64,000 nt of DNA. Origin: Candidatus Villigracilis saccharophilus (GTDB lineage Bacteria; Chloroflexota; Anaerolineae; Anaerolineales; Villigracilaceae). The stretch lies in contig JADJNA010000047.1 of the NCBI GenBank assembly GCA_016709305.1, positions 124,001-188,000 of the forward strand, given 5' to 3'. Below the pieces are notes generated by a model. That model did no database searches and had not been told where the DNA came from. It was given only the letters and a program-made list of their open reading frames with translations. Every line of letters begins with the position of its first letter. Positions within the stretch are counted from its first letter, which is position 1. Below, piece after piece: positions 8,214 to 17,481 of the stretch. A program made the translations under genes and the position numbers.

Positions 8214-10250
8214 TTATTTACTCATAAAATTCTTCGCCATCGGATCCGCCACACGGTTAGGAATCAAATGCGCGATATGCGGGAACGGTTCACTCATATG
8301 CGGGAAGCTCGTCGCAAGCATGAATTGATTTTGAAATTCGGGATCGGTCGGCAATTCAAATCTTTCAACCGTGCGCGTTATCGATTCAATTTCCCTGCGT
8401 TTCTCAATATTCAACAAAGCGATCCGCGCGCCATCGCCCGCGGCATTTCCAACCGCATACACATTCTCCAAAACGCAATCAGGGATCAACCCGATCAGCA
8501 TGGCTTTTTCCTTGTCAATATAACTGCCAAAGCCGCCGGCGAGGATGATTTTATCAGGAGATTCCAAACCAGAGCGCTTCAATAACGTTCGCGCCGCAGT
8601 GAACAAAGCCGCCTTCGCCAGTTGAATTTGACGCACATCCTGTTGGGTCATGGGGATGTCGCGGCCAATGGAAGTTTCCTCAGCCCAGGCAATGACATAC
8701 TCCCAGCCGCTCTCTCCCTTTCGAATGCGATTCGAACTTAACTTAGTGTTGAACTTGCCCCGAGAATCCACGATCCCCGCCCGGAATAATTCTGCCACTC
8801 CGTCAATAATGGCGGAGCCGCAGATTCCCTTGACCTTACCTTTGAAGTCTGCGTGATCTATATTCCAACCGTCCACACCGATAACCTTATATTTGGGTTC
8901 CAGTGTGTTCTCATCAATAACAATCCGTTCCATTGCGCCCGGCGCTGCACGCATCCCATACTCCACATGCGCGCCTTCGAGCGCAGGTCCGGTGGGCGTG
9001 GATGTACAAACTAATCTTTTGCGATTTCCCAAAACAAGTTCCGCATTCGTTCCGACATCGATCAATAGCCAATTTTCCTCCTGCTTGTGCGGTTCTTCAG
9101 CGAGGATCATCGCGCTGGTATCCGCACCGACAAAAGATGCGATCGTAGGCAGGATATGAATATTGCCGGCTGAATTAATATGCAATCCCAGTTCACGCGC
9201 CTTCACATCCACCGATCTATGGATCGCAGGCACGAATGGCGCAAGCCCCAAGTCCTTTGGATGCAGGTTTAACAAAAGATGATGCATGGTCGAGTTGCCG
9301 ACCAATACCATCTCTAGAATATCTTCAGTTTTTATCTTGGCAGTCTTCGCGGCTTGCTTGAGCAATTTATTCAACGTGGCAATAATCGCCTTATGCAACT
9401 TCTCAAGCCCATCTTTATGCTCGATCGTGTATTGAATACGGGACATCACATCCTCGCCATACACGATCTGTGGATTCATCTCAGATTCTGCGGCAAGCAT
9501 TTCGCCTGTGCGCAAATTACATAAATACAAAGCGACAGTTGTTGAGCCGATATCCACAGCCGCCCCGTAACTATCTTCATGATAACCAGCCTGCACCTGG
9601 ACAACTTCCCTGTCCTGCCAGACTGAAACGGTTACGTTCCATTTTGCTTCGCGCAGTGTGGAAGATAACGTCCGCAGGCATTGATAATCAATTCCCATCT
9701 CATGCCAGCGCGAAAGTTTTTCTTCCGTACCACGCACCAAAGCCATGGATGTTTCCAATCCCTTGGCGAGGCGTTCCCAATCCGCGATGGGACGTTCCAA
9801 GTTTGGCGGAGACATCGTCACCAGATATTTTCGAATCGCGGGCTTGATCTCGATCTCCCGTTGCGTGGCGCTCTTGCGGACGATCTGCTTGTTCCCACGG
9901 CTTTCCTCAGGCACGTTGATCAACACATCACCGTGTATCTTGCATTGGCAGGAAAGGCGCACCTGCCCCACTTGCCAGCCTTTATCTTTTAATAGCTTGG
10001 GTCTGCGGGCGAAGTACGCGGCTTCTTCAGTGGTCACAGGGGAAACATTCTCGCGCCGTGAATCCATGTTGTACTTCTCGAAGCGGCCCTCTTCAATTAA
10101 TACCATGCACTTGCCGCAAGTGGCATTCTCAGCACAAATAGATTCGATCTCCACACCCAGATCGCGCGCGGCGGAACGAATGGAAATGCCTTCTTCCACT
10201 TGCCCGCGAGAACCAGAGGGCTGCAAAATAATGTTGTGTTTTTTTGTCAT
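8214..10250 (-). CDS. RACo-like corrinoid reductive activator (ASKHA domain, [2Fe-2S])
   Basis: A 678-residue protein with an N-terminal plant-type [2Fe-2S] ferredoxin domain (CAENATCGKC plus later Cys in LSCQC), a linker, and a large C-terminal ASKHA ATPase domain (AAVDIGSTTVALYL, VLVGNSTMHHL, LLIDVGTNAELVLG, GSAIIDG, ILAGGFGSYID). This is the RACo/DUF4445 family, which uses ATP to reduce inactive Co(II) corrinoid proteins back to Co(I). It lies between the small virulence-factor-domain gene and the homocysteine methyltransferase, all on one strand. No corrinoid protein is present in the window. Confidence 0.92.
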   Translation of the reverse strand: MTKKHNIILQPSGSRGQVEEGISIRSAARDLGVEIESICAENATCGKCMVLIEEGRFEKYNMDSRRENVSPVTTEEAAYFARRPKLLKDKGWQVGQVRLSCQCKIHGDVLINVPEESRGNKQIVRKSATQREIEIKPAIRKYLVTMSPPNLERPIADWERLAKGLETSMALVRGTEEKLSRWHEMGIDYQCLRTLSSTLREAKWNVTVSVWQDREVVQVQAGYHEDSYGAAVDIGSTTVALYLCNLRTGEMLAAESEMNPQIVYGEDVMSRIQYTIEHKDGLEKLHKAIIATLNKLLKQAAKTAKIKTEDILEMVLVGNSTMHHLLLNLHPKDLGLAPFVPAIHRSVDVKARELGLHINSAGNIHILPTIASFVGADTSAMILAEEPHKQEENWLLIDVGTNAELVLGNRKRLVCTSTPTGPALEGAHVEYGMRAAPGAMERIVIDENTLEPKYKVIGVDGWNIDHADFKGKVKGICGSAIIDGVAELFRAGIVDSRGKFNTKLSSNRIRKGESGWEYVIAWAEETSIGRDIPMTQQDVRQIQLAKAALFTAARTLLKRSGLESPDKIILAGGFGSYIDKEKAMLIGLIPDCVLENVYAVGNAAGDGARIALLNIEKRREIESITRTVERFELPTDPEFQNQFMLATSFPHMSEPFPHIAHLIPNRVADPMAKNFMSK

Positions 10251-10298
10251 GTTTTTTAACCACTTTTTACCCGTTGTATCCCTGCGTGCCCTTTATGG

Positions 10299-10589
10299 TT
10301 AAGCGGTCTTAGCCTCTCGGCGCGGAATCTCTATTTTCGCAAATTCAATTTCCAATTCAGAAAGAAGCGCGTCTGCAACTTCTTCAGGGACACCAACACG
10401 TTCGATCCACGGTCCCTTTTTGTATTGCGCAGCATACTCGGTTGTTCCAGTTAGACCCTCTGCCATTGCATACGAATCGATCGCGTTTTGGATTTTTTGT
10501 GAAAGTTGTTTTTTGATCGTTTTGCCATCGCCTTCAACAACGATGGAGGATGGAATGTGTTTCCAGTAAAAAATACGGTATTTTGCCAT
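10299..10589 (-). CDS. 'Virulence factor' domain small protein (PF13769-like)
   Basis: A 96-residue soluble protein beginning MAKYRIFYWKHIPSSIVVE. Its pattern (YWKxIPS, TTEYAAQYKKGPW, EVADALLSELE) matches the family named virulence factor from a weak historical link. Its members often sit beside RACo and corrinoid methyltransferase genes, as here, where it begins the operon. That neighbourhood argues for a role in C1/corrinoid metabolism rather than virulence. No catalytic residues are evident. Confidence 0.75.
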   Translation of the reverse strand: MAKYRIFYWKHIPSSIVVEGDGKTIKKQLSQKIQNAIDSYAMAEGLTGTTEYAAQYKKGPWIERVGVPEEVADALLSELEIEFAKIEIPRREAKTA

Positions 10590-10666
10590 GCGAATCCTCT
10601 TTGAAATTATATATAATTTTCAACGGGGATTTTACGGGAGGAATTGCTGTGGGTCAATATAAAAAT

Positions 10667-11908
10667 TCAAGCCGATGCCAGCGCAGTTCCCGCCAGCCAG
10701 CCCGTCGTCCACGAAGATTGAAAGTTGAATCCGCCTGTGACGCCATCAATATCCAAAACTTCACCAGCAAAAAATAAATTTTCAACCACACGGCTTTGCA
10801 TGGTCTTGAAATTCACTTCATCCAAACGCACGCCGCCGCATGTGACAAATTCCTCTTTGAATTGTCCCTTGCCAATGATCTCAAAGTTTCCCATGGTTAA
10901 TTCTTCAGCCAGTTTTCTGATCTCTGCTTTTGAAATATCACCCCAATTTTTCTCGCCGACAAAATAAGCAAGCTGCTTCCATAACCGCGCAGGTAATTGC
11001 GTAAACGCGGGATCTGCTGAAACTTTTTTACGCGTATTCTCTTGCCAGTCTTTGTGTCTTTGTAATACTTCAAGCGCCTTATCAAATGAAGTATCCCCCA
11101 ACCAATTCACGATCAATACCGCGCGATATTTCTTTTCAAATAGAGTACGCGCACCCCAAGCGGAAAGACGCAAAATCGCTGGCCCGCTTACTCCCCAATG
11201 CGTGATCAACAGCGGACCTCGTTGTGTGAGCGAATCCATTTTCACGGTGGCCGACTCAACCGACACACCCGACAATCCCTCCAGGCGTTTATCTGAAATA
11301 TTGAAAGTGAATAAAGAAGGCACTGGCTCTTCAATGGCATGCCCAAGCGATTTGATCATATCGCGTATTTTCGGATCACTCCCAGCCGCAAGCAATAATT
11401 TTTTTGTTTGCAGATGGAACTCCTGCACTTCATTTCTGACCTCGAGCCTGAATCCGTTTTCTGATAGTGACTCCACCTTTTGCAGACTTGTCCCCGTCTG
11501 CACAGTAACTCCTGCTTTTTTCGCACTCTCGCGCAGACAATCCGCAATTGTCGCGGATGAGTTTGTGACAGGGAACATGCGCCCATCGCCTTCTGTTTTT
11601 AATCTCACGCCGCGTTTTTCAAACCACCGAATCGTATCCTCCGGCTGAAAGCGCGTAAAAGCGCCGCGTAACGCCGATCCTCCGCGCGGATAATAGGTGA
11701 TCAACTGCGCAGGGTCGAAACAGGCATGTGTCACATTACAACGCCCGCCGCCAGAGATGAGCACCTTCCCGAGAGTCTGCTGTGCCTTTTCAATGATCAG
11801 CACCTTTAATTCGGGATTTAATTCCGCGCAGCGGATACCCGCAAAAAATCCCGCAGGTCCCCCGCCGATTATGGTCACATCCCATTGGATCGAAGATAAT
11901 TTAGCCAT
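10667..11908 (-). CDS. HI0933/BaiN-like NAD(P)/FAD-dependent flavoprotein
   Basis: A 413-residue flavoprotein. The FAD-binding dinucleotide fold is near the N-terminus (TIIGGGPAGFFAGIRC), followed by GGGRCNVTHACFDP, the family signature, and a C-terminal return to the FAD fold (FFAGEVLDIDGVTGGFNFQ). Length and motif order fit the HI0933-like family, whose substrates are mostly unknown. It is transcribed away from the MtaA-like gene across a 90-base divergent promoter region. Confidence 0.92.
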   Translation of the reverse strand: MAKLSSIQWDVTIIGGGPAGFFAGIRCAELNPELKVLIIEKAQQTLGKVLISGGGRCNVTHACFDPAQLITYYPRGGSALRGAFTRFQPEDTIRWFEKRGVRLKTEGDGRMFPVTNSSATIADCLRESAKKAGVTVQTGTSLQKVESLSENGFRLEVRNEVQEFHLQTKKLLLAAGSDPKIRDMIKSLGHAIEEPVPSLFTFNISDKRLEGLSGVSVESATVKMDSLTQRGPLLITHWGVSGPAILRLSAWGARTLFEKKYRAVLIVNWLGDTSFDKALEVLQRHKDWQENTRKKVSADPAFTQLPARLWKQLAYFVGEKNWGDISKAEIRKLAEELTMGNFEIIGKGQFKEEFVTCGGVRLDEVNFKTMQSRVVENLFFAGEVLDIDGVTGGFNFQSSWTTGWLAGTALASA

Positions 11909-11997
11909 TACGCGATTATACAGGCAGGCCGGGAAAATATCCGAAACAGATTAAACTTGGTAAGGTAAAATCGTGAACAACATCGTACAGGTGAAAC

Positions 11998-12984
11998 ATG
12001 CGAGAAAAAATTCTAGATCTACTCACTGGCAATAAAATCAACACCCAGCCAGCCTTCAGCGGTTTGATCCACATCACCGCGGAAGGACTGCAAAATGAAG
12101 GACTGACATTTCCTGAAACACATACCGATGCTTATAAAATGGCAAAAGCGGCGGCAAGCACCTTTAAGCTGAGCGGTCTGCCATCTGCGGTTGTGCCATT
12201 GGATATGTATGTAGAAGCGGAAGCGCTTGGCGCCGAGATCAATTTCCGCGCGGATCGGGAGTTTGAATTCCCACAGGTGAAGAAGGCTGGACTTTTTGGG
12301 TCGGCAAAAGAGATTACCGAAGAAACCAACAATGTTTTAAATAAGGGCAGAATTAAATTAGTTTGTGATGCGATCAAGTTGTTAAAGGAAGATGTGGGCA
12401 ATGATGTGGTTATCGGCGGAATGATCCCTGGCCCGTATACCTTATTGTTGCTGATTGTCGATGTAAGAAATATGTTCATTGAGATGAAGAAGGACCCCCA
12501 GGCAGTTACCGACGCTCTCTTTCACCTTTCGTCTTTCCTTGTAGAAATTGGTAAGGCATACAAAAATGCAGGCGCAGACTTTATCACCATCCATGATATG
12601 GGCGGCTCCCCTGCTTTCATTGGACCATCAAAATATGAACAATTCGTTTTTCCCGCTGAAAAAATACTAATTGAGAAACTACCCAAGCCGCGAGTTTTGT
12701 CTGTATGTGGAAATGTGACGAATTCCCTTCACCTGCTGGCGCAAACAGGCGCAGATGCGCTCTCACTGGATCAGACCGTTAATCTCGCGGCGGCACGGCT
12801 GATTTTGAAGGATGCATTGCTGTTTGGAAACCTCGACCCCGTGGAGACTCTCTACCGGGGAGACCCTGTCCAAGTCGCTGAATCAGTGATCAGGGCAAAA
12901 GAGGCGGGTGTGGATGCAATCTGGCCGGGCTGTGACCTTGTCATGCGGACTCCGATTCAAAATATCAAGGCACTACTTGTCTAG
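11998..12984 (+). CDS. MtaA/uroporphyrinogen-decarboxylase-family methyltransferase-like protein
   Basis: A 328-residue TIM barrel of the URO-D/MtaA/CmuA superfamily, seen in GGMIPGPYTLLLLIVD, ADFITIHDMGGSPAFIGP and DALSLDQTVNLAAAR. True URO-D lacks the later zinc site; MtaA-type enzymes use His-x-Cys and a distant Cys to bind zinc and a thiol. Here the first motif reads LSVCGN, so Ser235 replaces His, with Cys237, while the second Cys (residue 312, PGCDL) is kept. It may therefore bind zinc differently or act only as a corrinoid-interacting protein. Divergent from the RACo/homocysteine methyltransferase operon, with a likely related role. Confidence 0.82.
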   Translation: MREKILDLLTGNKINTQPAFSGLIHITAEGLQNEGLTFPETHTDAYKMAKAAASTFKLSGLPSAVVPLDMYVEAEALGAEINFRADREFEFPQVKKAGLFGSAKEITEETNNVLNKGRIKLVCDAIKLLKEDVGNDVVIGGMIPGPYTLLLLIVDVRNMFIEMKKDPQAVTDALFHLSSFLVEIGKAYKNAGADFITIHDMGGSPAFIGPSKYEQFVFPAEKILIEKLPKPRVLSVCGNVTNSLHLLAQTGADALSLDQTVNLAAARLILKDALLFGNLDPVETLYRGDPVQVAESVIRAKEAGVDAIWPGCDLVMRTPIQNIKALLV

Positions 12985-13053
12985 TCAACTTGTAATTAAC
13001 GCGGGAGTGTGCTATTAATAATCCAGAACAAATCCATAATATAAGGTTGTCGT

Positions 13054-13884
13054 ATGCATCGTGAACGAGTGTCAGAAAATGTTTTTTGGTTCCAAAGTGA
13101 AGTCTATGCGCAAGTGACGGCTGGCGTGATCGTTGGTCCGCAGTGGGCGGTGGTGATCGATACACTGGCCCTGCCCGAAGAAACGCTCGGGATGCGCGAG
13201 TTCATCGAACACGAGTTGGGTGTGCAGGTGCGTTACGTGATCAACACCCACTATCACGCCGATCATACCTGGGGAAATTGTTTCTTTCCGGGCGCGACTG
13301 TGATCGGCCACGCCAGATGCCGTGAATTGCTGATCGAACATGGCGTGCCTTCTTTAGAAGGAGCCAAAAAGCAAAATCCAAATTTACGACAGGTAAAAAT
13401 CGTTCCTCCTCACCTGACATTTGACTCCGGCGAATTAACGATGCGCGTCGGGAAGAAGAATCTAGTCTTCTCTCAATCATTCGGACACAGCGAAGACAGT
13501 ATCTCAGTTTTGGTAGAGGAAGACCGAGTGCTGTTCGCCAGTGACGCTTTCATGCCCCTGCCCTATATTGTGGACGGTGATCTGGATGAGTTGACCGCCT
13601 CCATCAAAAGGATAGGAAAGATGGGTTTGGAAAACATTATTCAGGGACACGGCGACATCATCCTGCGCGGCGAGATCGACGCGGCGGTAAAAGAGAACTT
13701 AAATTACCTGAACAATATCAAGAAAGCCGTTAAATCTGCGGGGAAACGCAAGAACGTGGAGGAATATCTGGACAGCATCACGATTGAGGATTGCGGAAAA
13801 AGCCGCGTTTATCTGGGCGGTCTGGCAGAAACACTTCATCGGAGAAACCTGCGTACGCTTTATCACCAGATGCACGGTGACTGA
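13054..13884 (+). CDS. MBL-fold metallo-hydrolase
   Basis: A 276-residue metallo-beta-lactamase fold protein. Metal ligands are visible in NTHYHADHTWGN (HxHxDH, residues ~67-73), a later His in SFGHSEDS, Asp in LFASDAFMP, and a terminal His in IIQGHGDIIL. The substrate is not predictable; this subgroup resembles quinoprotein-relay and glyoxalase-like hydrolases. The C-terminal ~60 residues are helical. It ends just before a strong terminator. Confidence 0.9.
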   Translation: MHRERVSENVFWFQSEVYAQVTAGVIVGPQWAVVIDTLALPEETLGMREFIEHELGVQVRYVINTHYHADHTWGNCFFPGATVIGHARCRELLIEHGVPSLEGAKKQNPNLRQVKIVPPHLTFDSGELTMRVGKKNLVFSQSFGHSEDSISVLVEEDRVLFASDAFMPLPYIVDGDLDELTASIKRIGKMGLENIIQGHGDIILRGEIDAAVKENLNYLNNIKKAVKSAGKRKNVEEYLDSITIEDCGKSRVYLGGLAETLHRRNLRTLYHQMHGD

Positions 13885-13906
13885 TTTTTTTGAAATAAAT
13901 GTAAAT

Positions 13907-13943
13907 AGATGTTGCAAGCTCGTTTGGTGAGCCTGCAACATCT
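13907..13943 (+). terminator. Terminator-like hairpin after MBL hydrolase
   Basis: Arms AGATGTTGCA...GCTC (13907-13921) pair with GAGC...TGCAACATCT (13929-13943) with one internal mismatch. A T-rich stretch follows about 15 bases later. The delayed T-run makes termination plausible, not certain. Confidence 0.6.
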
Positions 13944-13981
13944 TGCATAATGGGGTTATTTTTTTCATAGTGAGGCGCACA

Positions 13982-14434
13982 GTGAAAACTATTCTTGAAA
14001 AATCTCGTTATCTCGCCATCATAGGAGTGATCTCTCTTTTGATCGCGGCGCTGGCAGCTTTTGCTTGGGGAACGCTAAAAACGATTAATGCCGCCTTACT
14101 GGTTATCCAATCCGTGGGCAGAGATGCGGGCATTACGATCGAACTGATCGAAGTCGTGGACAGCTTCCTGATCGCCACCGCTATTTTGATCTTTGCCGCA
14201 AGCCTGTATGAACTATTCATTGGCGAACTTAACCTTCCAGAATGGATGCTTGCGCACAATTTGTATGATCTCAAAGGCAAATTGAGCAGCATGATCGTGC
14301 TGGTGATGGCTGTAAAATTTCTTGAGAAATTACTGGAGCTAAAAGATGCACAGGCGCTCTTACAAACGGGAATTGCAATAGCGCTAGTCTCTGCAATGTT
14401 GATCGCGTTTGGATATTTTGGAAAGAAGGATTAA
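13982..14434 (+). CDS. UPF0114/YqhA family membrane protein
   Basis: About 150 residues with four hydrophobic segments and the typical YqhA blocks (KSRYLAIIGVISLL, EVVDSFLIATAILIFAASLYELF, LYDLKGKLSSMIVLVMAVKFLE). Function is unknown. The GTG at 13982 is preferred because GAGG lies 6 bases upstream. Alternative in-frame starts are GTG at 13970 and TTG at 13943, the latter overlapping the preceding hairpin. Confidence 0.8.
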   Translation: MKTILEKSRYLAIIGVISLLIAALAAFAWGTLKTINAALLVIQSVGRDAGITIELIEVVDSFLIATAILIFAASLYELFIGELNLPEWMLAHNLYDLKGKLSSMIVLVMAVKFLEKLLELKDAQALLQTGIAIALVSAMLIAFGYFGKKD

Positions 14435-14454
14435 TTTTTTTTCGGGGAACTTTG

Positions 14455-15030
14455 ATGGCACGCTATTCTCGACCTTTATCCGGACTGCCTCCCTTTCAAC
14501 AAGGCGGTCTGGATTCACTCTGTGGGCTATACAGCATCATTAATGCTGAGAGAATGATCAACCGCTCTACAGATGAAGAGACTCAACAACTATTCGATGA
14601 TCTGATCCACTATCTCTCCCGTCGCGGGTTATTACCCAAGTTCCTGATCGGCGGGATCATCCATACAGAAATGCTGGTGATCATAAAAAAAGTAGTGGGG
14701 AAAAAACGCATTTCGAATGTTGAAATCCCCTGGCGCGGCGTACCCAACCCAGACCTGACAGCGTTCTGGAAATCCATTCAATATTTTTTGGATGGAACGC
14801 CCGGGCGCGCTGTTGTCCTCGGACTGGATGGTTATCATGATCACTGGACTGTGATCGAAAAGATCACCAACCGTTCGATCATTCTCTATGATTCCGCATT
14901 GATCAAACGCCTGCCGCGCTCATCCTGTACCACCGCATACGATACATGGAAGCGCAAACACCTGCTCCTGCCTGCGCAAACATACTTTCTCTCCAATGAA
15001 GTCCTGAACATTAACGAGTGTGATTATTAA
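14455..15030 (+). CDS. Predicted papain-like (C39-type) cysteine peptidase fold protein
   Basis: A 191-residue soluble protein. Near the N-terminus it carries QGGLDSLCGLYSIINAE, a Cys at a helix start after a Gln/Gly-rich turn, as in papain-like enzymes. A later HDHWTVIEK followed by IILYDSA supplies the candidate His and Asp/Asn. These three features suggest an active Cys-His-Asp triad, but no family name is recognised. The ATG at 14455 is preceded by GGGGAAC. It lies 21 bases after the UPF0114 gene and 34 before the F420-type gene, so co-transcription is likely. The peptidase assignment is an inference. Confidence 0.55.
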   Translation: MARYSRPLSGLPPFQQGGLDSLCGLYSIINAERMINRSTDEETQQLFDDLIHYLSRRGLLPKFLIGGIIHTEMLVIIKKVVGKKRISNVEIPWRGVPNPDLTAFWKSIQYFLDGTPGRAVVLGLDGYHDHWTVIEKITNRSIILYDSALIKRLPRSSCTTAYDTWKRKHLLLPAQTYFLSNEVLNINECDY

Positions 15031-15063
15031 CCAAAGATGACCGTCACCTGATTTGGAGGTTTT

Positions 15064-15450
15064 ATGAAAAACAAAATAGATGACCTGCCAGATATTCTCT
15101 CCGAACTTTCAAGGGAAGATTATTGTTACCTGACCACAACAGGACGCAAAAGCGGGCTTGCGCGTGAGATCGAGATCTGGTTCGGGATCAATGGAAACTC
15201 ACTCTATCTTTTATCAGGCGGCGGAGATCAATCACAGTGGGTGAAAAACCTGCTGGCAAATCCAAATGTGACCGTGCGAATTGCAAAGCACAACTTCAAC
15301 GGCGTTGCAAGAATCGTGAGCAAAGAAAATGAAGAGACAGTGGCACGCCACATGCTGGCGGGAAAACATCAAGGATGGAAAGAGGGCAAACCGTTGAGTG
15401 ATTGGGGAAGGACAGCCCTGGTCATAGGGATTGATTTGAGTGTTGTATGA
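15064..15450 (+). CDS. DDN-like nitroreductase / PPOX-fold oxidoreductase
   Basis: A 128-residue split-barrel protein of the deazaflavin (F420)-dependent nitroreductase family. The signature TTTGRKSGLAREIEIWF and the following LYLLSGGGDQSQWVKNLLANPNV are typical. Members reduce quinones, nitro compounds or act as F420H2 oxidases; F420 genes are not in the window. Its stop overlaps the start of the phosphatase gene (ATGA, 15447-15450), so the two are translationally coupled. Confidence 0.88.
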   Translation: MKNKIDDLPDILSELSREDYCYLTTTGRKSGLAREIEIWFGINGNSLYLLSGGGDQSQWVKNLLANPNVTVRIAKHNFNGVARIVSKENEETVARHMLAGKHQGWKEGKPLSDWGRTALVIGIDLSVV

Positions 15451-16046
15451 AACTTTATTTTGTGCGGCACGGGGAAAGCGAAGCAAACACCCGGCATGTG
15501 ATTTCTAATCGGGAGAGTCCTTTCGGTCTTACCGCTCTTGGGAAAAGGCAAGCCGCTAAATTGGCAGAAAGCCTGAAATCCATTCCAATGACTTCCATTT
15601 TCTCAAGTCCTGTTCTGCGAGCCAGAAAGACAGCGGAGATATTGTCGCAGAAATCTCAACTCCCGATCCACGTAACTGAGTCTTTGCGGGAATATGACTG
15701 CGGCATTCTCGAGGACAAATCGGATCATGCAAGCTGGGAAGCGCATCGCACCACCTACCAGGAATGGACGTTGCGACAGAATTTTCATTACAAGCCTGAA
15801 GGCGGGGAAAGTTTTTTGGATATGCAGAATCGATTCCTTCCATTTATCGAAAAAATAACTAATGAAAACTTATATGCAGACAATCACATCCTCTTGATCG
15901 GGCATGGTGGATTGTTCACTTTGATGCTTCCGCTGGTACTGAACAATATTGATAAGGACTTCTTCTCCAACGGATTTGGTCACACGCAATGTGTTGCTGC
16001 AGAATTGAGGTCGAACAGGCTGGTTATGATAAGTACTTTTGGCTGA
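15447..16046 (+). CDS. Histidine phosphatase (phosphoglycerate mutase-like)
   Basis: A 199-residue branch-1 histidine phosphatase. The catalytic motif FVRHGESEAN is at residues ~4-13, with RARKTAEI and the second His in LLIGHGGLFTLML. The substrate cannot be deduced; relatives include broad phosphatases and alpha-ribazole phosphatase. It starts inside the ATGA overlap with the DDN-like gene. Confidence 0.9.
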   Translation: MKLYFVRHGESEANTRHVISNRESPFGLTALGKRQAAKLAESLKSIPMTSIFSSPVLRARKTAEILSQKSQLPIHVTESLREYDCGILEDKSDHASWEAHRTTYQEWTLRQNFHYKPEGGESFLDMQNRFLPFIEKITNENLYADNHILLIGHGGLFTLMLPLVLNNIDKDFFSNGFGHTQCVAAELRSNRLVMISTFG

Positions 16047-16114
16047 CGCCAGAACGTTAGCTATTTTTTATTATCACAGTAAAATCCCCTAAATTTATTT
16101 CAGGAGAATGACTG

Positions 16115-17446
16115 ATGGGCGTCATGATGCAAACATTTCATTGGGATTGCCCAAGGGAAGACAAAAAAGAATTCCAATGGTGGAATTACATAAACAAACA
16201 AGTTCCTGCGCTGGCAAAAGTGGGATTCACTTCGCTATGGCTTCCGCCAATTCATAAAGCCGCGAATCTTTCAGGTCCATCAATGGGATATGACCCGTAT
16301 GATTTTTATGATCTCGGTGAATTTGACCAGAAGGGAAGCATCCCAACCTGGTTTGGCACGCGCCAGGAATTAGAGACTCTTATTGAAAGCGCACACAGTC
16401 ACGGGTTAAGTCTGATCGCGGATATTGTCATCAATCACAACTCCGGCGCAGATGTGCAGGAAACGAATCCGATCACAGGGCAGTCACGCTGGACCCTGTT
16501 CAACCCCAATAGCGGCAAGTTCCCGCGCAACTGGGAAAGTTTTCACCCAAGCATGTATGAGTCGTGGGATGAGATGACCTTTGGAGATATGCCCGACCTT
16601 TCGCATCGCAATCCTTATGTATATGCCGAACTGCTCAAACTCACGCGCTGGCTGATCGAAGAGATCGGCTTCGACGGTTTTCGATATGACTTTGTCAAAG
16701 GCTACGGCGCGAACACCATCACGGCCATTCAGGAATATCATTACATGCGCGACGGCAGGCCGTTCATTCCTTATGGCGTCGCGGAATATTGGGACTCTGC
16801 CAGCAACACACTTCATTGGGTAAATGAAGCCAACTTTTCCAACTCCAATCCTGTGGACGCCTTTGATTTTCCTTTGCGCGAACTACTCAAAGGCATGTGC
16901 GATCAATATGGATTTAGTTTAAAGAATTTGGTGAATGGCGATTCGATCCTGCGCGCGCAGCCGCAATCCACGGTGACCTTTGTTGAAAATCACGATTTGC
17001 GCGATGAAGGACGCCCGATCACAAACGATAAACTGCTGGCATATTCATACATCCTCACACACGAAGGCTATCCCTGCGTATTTTGGAAGGATTATTTTAA
17101 TTACAACCTCGCTCTAAAAAATTCACCGAATGGAATTGACGCGCTGATTCAGGCGCATGAAAAATACGCGGCGGGCTCAACGGATGTTCTCTACCTCGAC
17201 GACAATCTTTACATCATGCAAAGAACTGGTTATGGCGATCAGCACGGATTGATCTATGTGCTCAATAACATCGGTGATGACTGGCACGGACAATGGGTCA
17301 ATACAAAATGGGCAAACGCCTCATTCCGACCTGTGGCATGGTGGGGCAAAAATGACATGTCCCGCCCCGCAGATCAATTCACGAACTCCGATGGACGCGG
17401 TCAATTTTTTTCGCCTGCGCGCGGATATGCAGTGTATGTGGTTTAA
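16115..17446 (+). CDS. Alpha-amylase family glycoside hydrolase (GH13), cytoplasmic
   Basis: A 443-residue GH13 enzyme without a signal peptide, so it probably acts on internal alpha-glucan or imported maltodextrin. The barrel starts GVMMQTFHWDCP; the four conserved GH13 regions are visible: ADIVINHN, GFRYDFVKG (nucleophile Asp192), GVAEYWD (acid/base Glu224) and FVENHDLRDE (Asp294). A short C-terminal beta domain ends at RGYAVYVV. Preceded by GGAG six bases from the ATG. The DUF3592 gene follows on the same strand. Confidence 0.93.
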   Translation: MGVMMQTFHWDCPREDKKEFQWWNYINKQVPALAKVGFTSLWLPPIHKAANLSGPSMGYDPYDFYDLGEFDQKGSIPTWFGTRQELETLIESAHSHGLSLIADIVINHNSGADVQETNPITGQSRWTLFNPNSGKFPRNWESFHPSMYESWDEMTFGDMPDLSHRNPYVYAELLKLTRWLIEEIGFDGFRYDFVKGYGANTITAIQEYHYMRDGRPFIPYGVAEYWDSASNTLHWVNEANFSNSNPVDAFDFPLRELLKGMCDQYGFSLKNLVNGDSILRAQPQSTVTFVENHDLRDEGRPITNDKLLAYSYILTHEGYPCVFWKDYFNYNLALKNSPNGIDALIQAHEKYAAGSTDVLYLDDNLYIMQRTGYGDQHGLIYVLNNIGDDWHGQWVNTKWANASFRPVAWWGKNDMSRPADQFTNSDGRGQFFSPARGYAVYVV

Positions 17447-17481
17447 TAAAATAAACTTATAAATATCTTACAGGTGAAGCC

